This document shows, one piece after another, positions 1-8,555 of a stretch of 64,000 bases of DNA. Source of the stretch: Nesterenkonia ebinurensis (GTDB lineage: Bacteria; Actinomycetota; Actinomycetes; Actinomycetales; Micrococcaceae); assembly GCF_008711175.1 (NCBI RefSeq), contig NZ_VWNF01000003.1, positions 1 to 64,000 on the forward strand, read 5' to 3'. A model generated the notes under the pieces. The model saw only the letters and a program-made list of their open reading frames with translations. It was not told the origin of the DNA and did not search any database. The stretch's first letter is position 1, and each line of letters opens with the position of its first letter. The position numbers and the translations under genes are program-made.

Positions 1-113
1 TCATCCACCACCGGCAACATCTCCTTAGGCATAGCCTTAGTCGCAGGCAAAAACCGGGTACCCAAACCCGCTGCTGGAATAACTGCTTTAGTAATCGGTA
101 CGGCGTTGCTCAT
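1..113 (-). CDS. galU: UTP--glucose-1-phosphate uridylyltransferase, N-terminal part only
   Basis: Only the first 37 codons lie in the window; the gene runs off the left edge. The ATG at 113 opens [16 protein letters not shown] and continues with the sugar-nucleotidyltransferase loop [17 protein letters not shown], the classic GalU signature that binds UTP. The family makes UDP-glucose from UTP and glucose-1-phosphate in the cytoplasm for glycan synthesis. An AAGGTG ribosome site lies just upstream of the ATG. The call rests on the N-terminal motif alone, but that motif is very characteristic; a related nucleotidyltransferase such as RmlA is less likely. Confidence 0.85.
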   Translation of the reverse strand, partial: MSNAVPITKAVIPAAGLGTRFLPATKAMPKEMLPVVD

Positions 114-149
114 GCAGGTCACCTTACCGTGTGTATGAGACCCATTTTG

Positions 150-635
150 TTACATGTCGGCCGTGGCCAGTCGCTTCTGCACCGCCCGGGGGATGAATTC
201 GGCGACGTCGCCGCCCAGGGTGTGGACCTCTTTGACCAGGGTGGATGAGAGGTGGGTGTAGCGTCCGTCAGCGGTGAGGAACACGGTCTCCAGCCCGGCC
301 AGGTGCCGGTTCATAGTGGCCATGGAGGCTTCGTAGGACAGGTCGTGGGCTCCGCGCAGGCCCTTGACCACTGCGGAGGCGCCGACCTCCTTGCAGAACT
401 CGGTAAGGAGCACGCCCGGCGGCAGGGGCTTCACAATGACTCCGCGCAGGTAGGAGAAGGTCTCCTGAGCCATCTCAATGCGGTCCTGAAGGCTGAACAT
501 GGGGGATTTGTGCATATTCGCGGAGACGGCCACCACCACCTCCTCAAACAGGTTGACCGCCCGGGCAATGATCTCCACATGCCCATTGTGCATGGGGTCG
601 AAGGATCCTGGGCACACTGCTGACTGCATTCTCAT
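150..635 (-). CDS. coaD: Phosphopantetheine adenylyltransferase
   Basis: Catalyses the fourth step of coenzyme A synthesis, transferring AMP from ATP to 4'-phosphopantetheine in the cytoplasm. The 161 residues match the usual family length. The nucleotidyltransferase loop GSFDPMHNGH with the catalytic HxGH-type histidines sits at residues 10-19, and the second ATP motif SSTLVKEV is near residues 130-137. The chosen ATG overlaps the stop of the upstream glycosyltransferase as ATGA, so the two are probably translationally coupled; a second ATG two codons in is possible. Confidence 0.96.
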   Translation of the reverse strand: MRMQSAVCPGSFDPMHNGHVEIIARAVNLFEEVVVAVSANMHKSPMFSLQDRIEMAQETFSYLRGVIVKPLPPGVLLTEFCKEVGASAVVKGLRGAHDLSYEASMATMNRHLAGLETVFLTADGRYTHLSSTLVKEVHTLGGDVAEFIPRAVQKRLATADM

Positions 636-1858
636 CCCACCTGTGCTGGCGTCGGCGTACTGTGGTCACTGCCGATCTCTGCGGCGGTCTCCAGGACCCG
701 GAGGAACCTGCCGAAGAGCAGGTCGCGGTCGAACTCCTGCTGGGCGAGTTGAAGGGCCGCGGCCGAGGCTGCGCTGGCCTCGATCTCTCCGCTGCTGGTC
801 TTCTCCACCAGCTGTTCAGCGGCGGTGACCGGGTCGCGGGAGAGCTGCCAGCCGGCGCCGGCGGCGCTGAGCACATCGGGCAGCCAGCCGGCGTGGTTGA
901 ACAGCACCGGGCGGGCGGCGGCCAGGGCGTCGAAGACTTTGTTGAGCGAGTTGATCTCCAGGGCAGGGTTGTCCACCAGGGTGGAGACGGCAAAGTCGGC
1001 GGCCGGGAGCATCCGCTCGATCTCGGTGCGCGGGATCTTGCCGGGCAGGATCTCCAGCGGCACCAAGCCGTACTCGCGGGCGATCCGACGGCAGTTGGAG
1101 GTGTCCGCGCCCTCCCCATAGGCCACTACGCGGAATTTCTGGCCGTGGTCCTTGAGCTCACCGGCCAGTCGGATCAGCCAGGGCACGTCATAGGTGACTC
1201 CGAAGCTGCCGGCGTAGAAGAGCACGGTCTCATCCTCGGTCCAGCCGAGCTCGGCGCGGATCTGGCTGCGGTTCACCCGGCCGGGGGTGAAGTTCTCCAC
1301 ATCGGAGGCATTGGGCACCACAGTGGTCTGCGCCGCCGGCCAGACTCGCTTGATACCGGCCTCCATGCCTGGTGAGAGGGCGATAACGTGCTTTGCTGAG
1401 CGGTAGGCGAACTTCTCCAGGGCCTCGGCGGCCCGGATGGCCGGCCGGGACTTCAGGAAGCCCAGGGCCACTGGCGCCTCAGGCCAGAGATCGCGGACCT
1501 CGAAGACGAACGGGACGCGGCGGTATGTGGAGGCGATGATGCCTGGCACCGCAGTGGTCAGCGGTGTGGAGGAGGCGAAGACCACATCAGCGTCCACCTT
1601 GGCCGCCGCCCAGCTGGCCCGGGCCATGAAGAAGACGAAGGAGCGCACCCGCTGCTGGAACACCATGGCGTTCTCGTAGGGCACGGCCAGGCGCTGGACA
1701 TCCACCCCTTCCATCTGGTGCTGGGCTGCCTCGCGCCCACCGCAGATCACGGTGACCTCGTGGCCGGCTGCAGCTAGTCGGCGTGCGAACTGCCAGGGGC
1801 GCTGCCAGCCGGGCTCCCAGGGGAAGTTGAAGTGCTGATGGATGTATACGACGCGCAC
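632..1858 (-). CDS. Family 4-type glycosyltransferase
   Basis: A 408-residue GT-B glycosyltransferase. The N-terminal Rossmann domain opens MRVVYIHQHFNFPWEPGWQR and has the glycine patch near AAAGHEVTVICGG; the C-terminal domain carries LFYAGSFG and a later E-rich nucleotide-sugar site (PALEINSLNKVFDALAAARP). This architecture resembles WbuB/WcaI-like enzymes that add sugars to lipid-linked glycans or cell-surface polymers. The sugar and acceptor cannot be read from sequence. It starts with GTG 9 bases after rsmD and overlaps coaD by 4 bases, so rsmD, this gene and coaD form a tight operon. Confidence 0.85.
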   Translation of the reverse strand: MRVVYIHQHFNFPWEPGWQRPWQFARRLAAAGHEVTVICGGREAAQHQMEGVDVQRLAVPYENAMVFQQRVRSFVFFMARASWAAAKVDADVVFASSTPLTTAVPGIIASTYRRVPFVFEVRDLWPEAPVALGFLKSRPAIRAAEALEKFAYRSAKHVIALSPGMEAGIKRVWPAAQTTVVPNASDVENFTPGRVNRSQIRAELGWTEDETVLFYAGSFGVTYDVPWLIRLAGELKDHGQKFRVVAYGEGADTSNCRRIAREYGLVPLEILPGKIPRTEIERMLPAADFAVSTLVDNPALEINSLNKVFDALAAARPVLFNHAGWLPDVLSAAGAGWQLSRDPVTAAEQLVEKTSSGEIEASAASAAALQLAQQEFDRDLLFGRFLRVLETAAEIGSDHSTPTPAQVG

Positions 1859-1867
1859 CCGGCTAGT

Positions 1868-2425
1868 CTACGTGGCCGGTTCAGCCAACCACAGCTGGGT
1901 GGAGCCGTAGGTCTTGTGGTGAAAGAGGACGACGCCGCTGGGCCAGGTGGGTTCTGGGGAGCGGGCGTCCCGTTCCACCACCACTGTGGCGGCCTCATGC
2001 AGCTGGGGGGCCGCAGTGGTCAGGATTGTGGCCAATTCAGGCTCGGACAGCTCATAGGGCGGGTCGAGGAAGAGCAGTTCGATGGGCTCGCCGTTCCGGG
2101 CTCTGAGATAGCGCAGGGCCGCAGCCTTGTGGACGGCGACCTGAGCCGTGCCGCTGAACAGCGCGGCATTCTTGATCAGCGCACGGTAGGCGGGTTCGGC
2201 CAGGTCCACTGCCTCCAGGCTGGCCGCGCCGCGGCTGAGCGCCTCCAGGCCCAGCGCCCCGGAGCCGGCGAAGAGGTCCACCACCACCGCCCCCTCGATG
2301 GCGTTGTATCCCTCCAGCCGGGAGAACAGTGACTCTTTGACCCGGTCGCTGGTGGGCCGGGTGCGCGTCCCGGAGACTGCTGCTAGGCGGCGTCCCTTAT
2401 GGGTTCCCGCGATGATCCGTGCCAC
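1868..2425 (-). CDS. rsmD: 16S rRNA (guanine(966)-N(2))-methyltransferase
   Basis: A 185-residue SAM-dependent methyltransferase of the RsmD family, which modifies G966 of 16S rRNA during 30S assembly. Visible signatures are the N-terminal RIIAGTHKGRRL, the conserved TRPTSDRVKESLF, the SAM-binding VVDLFAGSGALGLEALSRG and the catalytic LFLDPPY motif. It begins with GTG 9 bases after the stop of recG, the usual recG-rsmD-coaD order of Actinobacteria, here with a glycosyltransferase inserted before coaD. Confidence 0.95.
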   Translation of the reverse strand: MARIIAGTHKGRRLAAVSGTRTRPTSDRVKESLFSRLEGYNAIEGAVVVDLFAGSGALGLEALSRGAASLEAVDLAEPAYRALIKNAALFSGTAQVAVHKAAALRYLRARNGEPIELLFLDPPYELSEPELATILTTAAPQLHEAATVVVERDARSPEPTWPSGVVLFHHKTYGSTQLWLAEPAT

Positions 2426-2434
2426 CCGCCTACC

Positions 2435-4729
2435 CTATCCCTGGTGGATGTACTTCTCAGCCTCATCGTGCTCCAGCCGCCACTGCTCCACGGCCCGCCA
2501 CAGCATGGGTGCGGTAGCCCATTCGGGGTCCCGGCGGGTCAATTCGCCGATGTGCTCGCCAGCGGCGGCGATGATCTCTGCATCGGTGACGATCCGCAGG
2601 CGGCGCAGCACAGAGGCACCGCCTGACTGTTCGGCCCCGAGCACATTGCCCTCCCGTCGCCGGGCAAGGTCCAGCTCTGCCAGGCGCAGCCCGTCGGTGT
2701 GCTTGGCTACCTCGTTGAGCCGCTGCAGGGAGGGGTGGCCTTCAGGCATGCGGGTCACCAGCAGGCAGAGGTTGTCCTGGGTGCTGCCGCGGCCGATCCG
2801 TCCGCGCAGCTGGTGCAGAGTGGAGACTCCGAAAGCATCAGCGTCCAGGACCACCATCAGGGTGGCGTTGGGCACATCGACTCCGACCTCGATCACGGTG
2901 GTGGCGATCAGCACCCGGATCTCACCGGACTCGAAGCCCTGCATGACCTCTCGGGCAGCCTCCGCGGGCATCTGACCGTGCAGGCTGCCGCAGCGCAGAC
3001 GGCGCAGCTGGGGGTGCTCGGCAAACTTCTGCTCGATCCGCTCCACGGAGGCGTCGTTGGTGATGTGTTCCACGGCCTCCTTGCGGCTGAAGTCCACGTA
3101 GATGACCTCGCCCTCCGCAGCGGGTGCCGGAATCCTGACTGAGTCCTGGCCATCTTCGAAGCCGAAGCGTTCGGCCAGCTGACTCTGGATCTGGGCCTTG
3201 GTTCGCTCCAGAGCGCTGATCTTGGGGCAGACCACGTAGACCTGCCGGCCGGCCTCGGCCTCCTCGGCAATCTTCTCCCAGACTCGTTCCCGCCAGCTCT
3301 TGCGCAGCTCAGGCACCACCACAGTCTTGATCGGGCTGCGCCCGCCGGGCAGGCCGCGCAGTACGGTCAGCTCCAGATCGCCGAACAGGGTCATGGCCAC
3401 AGAGCGCGGAATCGGAGTGGCTGACATCACCAGCATATGCGGGGCTGGCCTGCTGCGCTGGCGCAGGGCGTTGCGCTGGGCGACCCCGAAGCGGTGCTGC
3501 TCGTCGATCACCGTCAGGCCCAACTGGGCAAAATGCACCTTCTCCCCCAGCACGGCGTGCGTGCCGATCACCAAGTCGGTCCGCCCGGAGGCAATGTCCA
3601 GCAGCGCCTGCTTACGCTCAGCAGCGCTCATCGAGCCGGTGAGCAGGGTCATCCGGACGGAGTCATCGGCCAGGGCCCCGAGCATCCGGCGCAGTGACCG
3701 CTCATGCTGCAGGGCCAGCACTTCGGTGGGGGCCACCAGCGCTGCTTGTGCCCCGGCGTCGATGACCTGCAGCATCGCCCGCAGCGCCACCAGGGTCTTT
3801 CCGGAGCCCACCTCGCCCTGCAGCAGCCGGTTCATCGGGGTCTCCCGCTCTAGCTCTGCAGCCAGCAGCTGCCCGCATTCGCGCTGACCCTCGGTCAGCT
3901 GGAAGGGCAGCTGGGCATCGAGGGCCTCCAACCGTCCGCCCGCCTGCTGCGGGGCTGCGATCCCGGGCAGCTGGCCGGCCAGGCGGCGGCGGCGTTCCAT
4001 CAGCCCCTGCAGCAGCAGTGCCTCCTCCATCCTGAAGCGGTACCAGGCGGCCTCCGGCTCGTCCATGGTGTCCGGACGGTGCATCATCCGGTAGGCCTCG
4101 GCCAGGCTGGGCAGCTGCTCAGCTTGGGCAATCTGCGGCGGGACTGCGTCCGGCCAGAGCGAAAGGTCGGTCTGATCCAGCACGGTGCGCACGCAGTCGC
4201 GGATCTGTCCGCTGGTCAGCATCGCACTGGCCGGGTAGACGGCGATGATCTTGTCCTGCTCCAACTCTGGGCCGGCAAGCTGGGAGCTGTCCGCCGGGCC
4301 GTCCTCCTGGCGGCCGAGCACCTCATACTTGGGGTTGGTCAGAGTCGGCCGGTTCTGGAAGAGCCGGACTTTGCCGTGAAACATGGCCAGGGTGCCGGTC
4401 CTCAGCTGCCTGGTGGCCTGGAATCCGCCGAAGAACCCCATGGTCATCTCCTGGCCGGTCTGGTCCGCCACGGCAACATCGACCACCTGGCCGCGGCGAG
4501 TCTGCAGGCGGCGGCTGCTGACCCGCTCGACTTTGGCGACGAAGGAGGCCAACTCGCCCTCGCGCAGGCCGGCGAAGCTGGAGAGTGCATTATGCGGCAG
4601 GTGCTCGCGGGGAAAGTGGTCGAGCAGGTCTTTGGCGGTGGTGTGCCCGAAGGCCTTGTGCAGGGCCTGCGCTGCCTGGGGTGCCAACAGCTGCGGCAAG
4701 GGGGTCTGCGGCTGCACCGGTTGGATCAT
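2435..4729 (-). CDS. recG: ATP-dependent DNA helicase RecG
   Basis: A 764-residue superfamily 2 helicase that remodels stalled forks and Holliday junctions. The N-terminal wedge/OB domain (about residues 50-150) precedes the helicase core: Walker A GEVGSGKT at about 305-312, motif II DEQH at about 409-412 within VIDEQHRFG, motif III SATPIPR, and the C-terminal motif QLRGRIGRG. Length is in the normal range of 690-770. The gene follows the DAK2 protein after 10 bases and precedes rsmD, the standard actinobacterial arrangement. Confidence 0.97.
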   Translation of the reverse strand: MIQPVQPQTPLPQLLAPQAAQALHKAFGHTTAKDLLDHFPREHLPHNALSSFAGLREGELASFVAKVERVSSRRLQTRRGQVVDVAVADQTGQEMTMGFFGGFQATRQLRTGTLAMFHGKVRLFQNRPTLTNPKYEVLGRQEDGPADSSQLAGPELEQDKIIAVYPASAMLTSGQIRDCVRTVLDQTDLSLWPDAVPPQIAQAEQLPSLAEAYRMMHRPDTMDEPEAAWYRFRMEEALLLQGLMERRRRLAGQLPGIAAPQQAGGRLEALDAQLPFQLTEGQRECGQLLAAELERETPMNRLLQGEVGSGKTLVALRAMLQVIDAGAQAALVAPTEVLALQHERSLRRMLGALADDSVRMTLLTGSMSAAERKQALLDIASGRTDLVIGTHAVLGEKVHFAQLGLTVIDEQHRFGVAQRNALRQRSRPAPHMLVMSATPIPRSVAMTLFGDLELTVLRGLPGGRSPIKTVVVPELRKSWRERVWEKIAEEAEAGRQVYVVCPKISALERTKAQIQSQLAERFGFEDGQDSVRIPAPAAEGEVIYVDFSRKEAVEHITNDASVERIEQKFAEHPQLRRLRCGSLHGQMPAEAAREVMQGFESGEIRVLIATTVIEVGVDVPNATLMVVLDADAFGVSTLHQLRGRIGRGSTQDNLCLLVTRMPEGHPSLQRLNEVAKHTDGLRLAELDLARRREGNVLGAEQSGGASVLRRLRIVTDAEIIAAAGEHIGELTRRDPEWATAPMLWRAVEQWRLEHDEAEKYIHQG

Positions 4730-4739
4730 GGCGCCCCTC

Positions 4740-5810
4740 TCAGCTGTGGGTGCCGTGTCCGGTCAGCGGTGTGCTGGTGCTGGACTCCAGGGAGCCGGCC
4801 TGCTGCACTGCGCTCAGCGTAGCCTCCGGAGCCGCGGTGTGCACGTGGATGCGCCAGCGCAGGGTGCCATCGGGAGCCGGGTCTGCGCCGATCGGGGTGA
4901 TGATCACCGATTCGCCCAGTTCGTCGAGCCGGTGCCGCAGGGATGCTGCGCCCAGGGGATCCAGCCGGACAGTGCACATCAGTTCCACACCGCCCTTCAG
5001 CTCTGCCGCCTCATCAGGTGACGACGAGGCGGGGCGGGTCTCCTGCCCCTCCTGCCGCTCCCAGCCGGCCAGCCCGTCGAAGATGCTGTGGTCCACCTCG
5101 CTGCCGCGGACGGTGGCGGCCAGGGCGGCGAGCACCATGAGCAGGCCCAGCCCTCCAGAGTCCACCACCCCGGCACGGCTGAGCTCATCAAGCTGCCGCT
5201 CGGTGCGCACCACTGCGGCTCGAGCTGCCTGGACCACCGGAGCCATAGCGGCTTCCAGCACGGCGCGGGACTCCGGTTCCTCCGCGGCGGCCGCGCAGCG
5301 GGCAGCCTCATCCCGGGCGGCGTCGAGCACTGAGAGCATAGTGCCGTTCACCGGGTTGGACAGTGCTGACCAGCCGCGCAGACTGGCCCGCTGGAGTCCG
5401 CGGCTCAGCACGGTGACGGTGAGCCGGTCATGGCCCTGCAGGGGTTCAGCGAAACCGCTGATCAGAACGGCCAGCAGAGTTCCGGAGTTGCCGTAGGCCG
5501 AACCCATAGCCTGCTCCCCGGCGGCGGAGAGCAGCTTGCCCAAATCGTCTCCCGGAGCGTGGTCCAGGGCGGCCCGGCTGGAGCGGATGGTGGCCAGCAT
5601 ATTGGCTCCGGTGTCGGAGTCGGCCACTGGGTAGACGTTGATCCGGTCCAGGCGCGGCCGGTGGGTCTGCACGGTATCCTCGGCCAGGGCGAACCAACGC
5701 CGCGCGGCGGCAGCTCCCCTGACTTTGCCTCTGCTGGTCCCGGCGGTGCGCACAGGTGTCGCACTCCTCTCGGCCGCGTTGCCGCGGCCTTCACGCCTAA
5801 AGGTGCCCAC
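4740..5810 (-). CDS. DAK2 (DhaL-like) domain protein
   Basis: The 356-residue protein contains a DhaL/DAK2 ATP-binding domain: INVYPVADSDTGANM supplies the Asp residues that hold Mg-ATP, followed by QAMGSAYGNSGTLLA and the GNSG motif. Firmicute homologues (FakA) bind fatty acids for phosphorylation with a FakB partner and are about 550 residues; this one is shorter, as is common next to recG in Actinobacteria, so a fatty-acid kinase role is only inferred. The GTG start at 5810 is uncertain; a GTG about 20 codons in is an alternative. It lies 10 bases before recG and just downstream of the LCP gene. Confidence 0.82.
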   Translation of the reverse strand: MGTFRREGRGNAAERSATPVRTAGTSRGKVRGAAAARRWFALAEDTVQTHRPRLDRINVYPVADSDTGANMLATIRSSRAALDHAPGDDLGKLLSAAGEQAMGSAYGNSGTLLAVLISGFAEPLQGHDRLTVTVLSRGLQRASLRGWSALSNPVNGTMLSVLDAARDEAARCAAAAEEPESRAVLEAAMAPVVQAARAAVVRTERQLDELSRAGVVDSGGLGLLMVLAALAATVRGSEVDHSIFDGLAGWERQEGQETRPASSSPDEAAELKGGVELMCTVRLDPLGAASLRHRLDELGESVIITPIGADPAPDGTLRWRIHVHTAAPEATLSAVQQAGSLESSTSTPLTGHGTHS

Positions 5811-5827
5811 GCCAGAAGCTTAGTTGA

Positions 5828-6922
5828 TCAGTCGGAGTTGTCCTCTTCCTCATCCTCGGTGAGGTAATCATCCAAGGTGCCCTCGCGCATGGCCTGGGAG
5901 ATCCGCTGCTGCTCCTCGATGTTCTGGTGCCAGATCCACTGCCCGTCGGAGGACCATCCGGACCCACCGTTGGGCAGGGTGGTGAAGATGATGTTGTCCA
6001 GCGCACCGCGGCCCTCCCAGGCCAGAGTGCCGGCGCGGGTGGAGGTCAGGTCCGGATCGGTGATCAGATGCTCGGCGAAGGTGGCCACCATCTGGTTGGT
6101 GCGTACTGGGTTGGCCAAGGTGGAGGGTGTGGCCGCCTGCTGGATGACCGCCCGGATGAAGGCCTGCTGATTGCGGATCCGCTGCAGGTCACCATCGGGG
6201 AAGCTCCTGCGATGGCGCACAAAGCTCAGTGCCTGGTCGGAATCCATGTACTGGGTGCCGGGGTTGAAGGTGTACCCCTCGTTGGTGGTGAAGGACTGTG
6301 AGTAGCTGGAGTTGACCCGTACCCCGTCCAGAGCGTCCACTAACCCCACAAAGCCGAGCATGTCGATGGCAGCCACGTGGTCGATCCGCACGTCCAGCAG
6401 CTGCTCCACGGTGGCCGCGGTCAGCCAGTGCCCGTTTTCGCCGCCCAGGGCCAGGCCCGCGTTCACCTTGTGCCAGCCGCGTCCGCCGGGGATCTCCACC
6501 CACAGGTCACGTGGGATGGAGATCACCTGAACAGAGTCGCGGTCCTCGGGGATGTGCACCAGCATTAGGGTGTCGCTGCGCCCGCCGCCGGGCACCCGGG
6601 GCAGGTCCTCGTCATCACCTGAGCCGCCGTTGGCATCGGTGCCCAGCAGCAGCACATTGGTGGCCTCAGTGGGTTCGGGCCGTTCCTCCTCCGGCGGGAA
6701 GATCTCCTGGGCCTCTTCCTCGCTGAGCTCCGGGAAATGGCTGACGTTGCTGCTGTAGGAGCGGTGCAGGCTGAACAGATAGGCACCGGCGGCAACCAGG
6801 GCCAGAACCACCAGGGTGGCTACTGACCCCAGCACCCAGCGGGCACCCTTGTTCTTCTTCCGGCGTGGCGGCTCCTCGTCGTCGTGGACGAAGAACTGCT
6901 CGGTGGAACCGACAGCAGTCAT
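5828..6922 (-). CDS. LytR-CpsA-Psr (LCP) family cell-wall glycopolymer ligase
   Basis: A 364-residue membrane enzyme of the family that transfers lipid-linked glycopolymers to peptidoglycan outside the cell. A basic segment (PRRKKNKGARW) precedes one transmembrane helix at about residues 30-50. The LCP domain follows, with NVLLLGTDA, GRSDTLMLVH, the Arg-rich SIPRDLWVEIPG loop and the pyrophosphate-binding FVRHRRSFPDGDLQR. The C-terminus is acidic. The ATG at 6922 has AGGAG 8 bases upstream. A reading frame continues further upstream, but that part has no family similarity. It is divergent from the DUF3515 lipoprotein. Confidence 0.93.
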   Translation of the reverse strand: MTAVGSTEQFFVHDDEEPPRRKKNKGARWVLGSVATLVVLALVAAGAYLFSLHRSYSSNVSHFPELSEEEAQEIFPPEEERPEPTEATNVLLLGTDANGGSGDDEDLPRVPGGGRSDTLMLVHIPEDRDSVQVISIPRDLWVEIPGGRGWHKVNAGLALGGENGHWLTAATVEQLLDVRIDHVAAIDMLGFVGLVDALDGVRVNSSYSQSFTTNEGYTFNPGTQYMDSDQALSFVRHRRSFPDGDLQRIRNQQAFIRAVIQQAATPSTLANPVRTNQMVATFAEHLITDPDLTSTRAGTLAWEGRGALDNIIFTTLPNGGSGWSSDGQWIWHQNIEEQQRISQAMREGTLDDYLTEDEEEDNSD

Positions 6923-6963
6923 CGGTGTTCTCCTCGTGATGCAAGTGGCGCGGTTAGCGCACA

Positions 6964-7503
6964 GTGAAAGATTCCTACAGAATATGTCACGTGCCTGAAA
7001 TCCCCGCCCATCCCGCAGCGACACACCGGTGGACTGCGGTTCTGGCCCTGCCTGCGGCTGCCCTGGGGCTGAGCTCCTGCGCCGCAACAGCTGATGTGGA
7101 AGCCGCCCCCCAGGCGCATCATCCGGACTGTGCGCAGGTGATGCTGACTCTGCCCGAGCAGGTCGGGGAGTTCGAACAGCGCCCCACCACCTCTCAGGCC
7201 ACCTCTGCCTGGGGGGATCCCTCGGCCGTGATACTGCGCTGTGGGGTGGAGCCGCTCATGGCGCCCACTCGGCTGCCCTGTGTGGCACCTTCCGGGGTGG
7301 ACTGGGTCTGGGTGGAACATGAGGAGCACACTCAGCTGATCAGCTACGGGCGCGAGCCTGCGGTGGAGCTGCTGATTGAGGATGAGCACGTCAGCGAGTC
7401 CACCATGATGGATGTGCAGGTAGCCCTCTCCACTCCGGTCAGTGCCATCGAGCAGACCCGCGAATGCCTGGCCATGGAACAGGCCCTGGAGCAGGTGGAC
7501 TAA
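6964..7503 (+). CDS. DUF3515 family lipoprotein
   Basis: A 179-residue secreted protein typical of Actinobacteria. A hydrophobic N-terminus ends in the lipobox-like ALGLSSC, which would give a lipid-anchored protein on the outer face of the membrane. The rest has the family pattern of paired cysteines and Trp residues, including WGDPSAVILRCG and GVDWVWVEHE. Function is unknown. The GTG at 6964 gives the full signal peptide; a GTG nine codons later is also possible. It is divergent from the LCP gene with only 41 bases between them. Confidence 0.82.
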   Translation: MKDSYRICHVPEIPAHPAATHRWTAVLALPAAALGLSSCAATADVEAAPQAHHPDCAQVMLTLPEQVGEFEQRPTTSQATSAWGDPSAVILRCGVEPLMAPTRLPCVAPSGVDWVWVEHEEHTQLISYGREPAVELLIEDEHVSESTMMDVQVALSTPVSAIEQTRECLAMEQALEQVD

Positions 7504-7602
7504 CCGCCCCTGTACGCTGCGAGCGAAACACTGCAGGCGTGAAGGTCGGTACACTTCAACCGGCCGAGAGGCGAGCGGAATCTTCCCGCCACCGGGACAG
7601 AC

Positions 7603-8544
7603 TCAGAACAGGGCAGAGGCCAGTTTCTTCCGGGCGGCGGCGACCCTCGGGTCGGTATCGCCGACAATGCTGAACAGCTCCACCAGGTGTTTGCGCGCGG
7701 TCTCGCGGTCATCGCCGAAGTGCGTCTGGATATAGCGGATCAGCCGGTTGAAGGCATCCTCCACGTGGCCGCCGAGCACATCCACATCGGCCACATCGGT
7801 CTGGGCCCGCACGTCCTCAGGGTTCTCTGCGGCCCGCTGCCGGACAGCAGCCAGGTCTGCTCCCTGGGTGCGCTTCATCAGCTGCACCTGGGCGATGCCC
7901 AGTTTGGCCTCAGCATCTCCCGGGTTCTCCTTGACCGCCTGCTCGAAAGCGGTGAGGGCGGCGTCGTAGTCACCTTCTTCCAGGGCACGGTGGGCCTTCT
8001 GGTGCAGCGGGGGCAGCTCAGGCTCGGTCTCGGCGTCGTCGTCCTCACCTGCTGTGCGGCTCAGGGGTTTGACCGTGCCGGTGATCCCGTTCTGGGTGGC
8101 CAGCTGCAGGATCTGGGTGACCACTTGGGGCAGCTGGTCGGCCGGGGCGGTGGAATCGAACTCGGCGATGGGCTGGCCCGAGAGGAATGCGGTGACCACC
8201 GGCAGCTTGCCAGCCTGCTGGGCGAGCTCAGGACTGGCCGCAGCATCGATGGTGGCCAGCACGATCCGCCCCCGCTGAGCATCCACCGCGTGCTGCAGGG
8301 AGCTGAGGAACTGCTGGGAGACCGCATCCTGGCCGTGGATCAGCACCAGGGCTGGGACCTGGGCGGAGAGCTGCACGATCTGCTGCAGCTGCTGCGGGGC
8401 CACGGCTGCAGTCCAGGAGTCCTGCCCTCCGCCCGGGGAACTGGAGGAGGCAGGCTGCTGGCCGCTGCTCCCGGCCAGGGCAGAGAGGTCTACTGCACCG
8501 TGAGCGTTGACAGTACGGTGTTGGGCTGAAGGATTCTCACTCAT
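7603..8544 (-). CDS. YbbN/CnoX-like thioredoxin-fold protein with TPR domain
   Basis: A 313-residue cytoplasmic protein. After a low-complexity Ser/Gly/Gln N-terminus (about residues 1-45) comes a thioredoxin-like fold (PALVLIHGQDAVSQQF ... KLPVVTAFLSGQPI) and then TPR repeats (HQKAHRALEEGDYDAALTAFEQAV). The usual CxxC active site is absent, so it is probably not a disulfide reductase. YbbN/CnoX relatives are redox-sensitive holdases that hand clients to chaperones; that role is inferred. It follows the acidic membrane protein gene by 11 bases, and the two may share a transcript. Confidence 0.8.
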   Translation of the reverse strand: MSENPSAQHRTVNAHGAVDLSALAGSSGQQPASSSSPGGGQDSWTAAVAPQQLQQIVQLSAQVPALVLIHGQDAVSQQFLSSLQHAVDAQRGRIVLATIDAAASPELAQQAGKLPVVTAFLSGQPIAEFDSTAPADQLPQVVTQILQLATQNGITGTVKPLSRTAGEDDDAETEPELPPLHQKAHRALEEGDYDAALTAFEQAVKENPGDAEAKLGIAQVQLMKRTQGADLAAVRQRAAENPEDVRAQTDVADVDVLGGHVEDAFNRLIRYIQTHFGDDRETARKHLVELFSIVGDTDPRVAAARKKLASALF

Positions 8545-8555
8545 CAGCCACCATC

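Noticed and set aside
6923-7087. N-terminal extension of the LCP protein by 55 residues
   Set aside because: It overlaps the divergent DUF3515 start, contains no family sequence, and the ATG at 6922 has a proper ribosome site.
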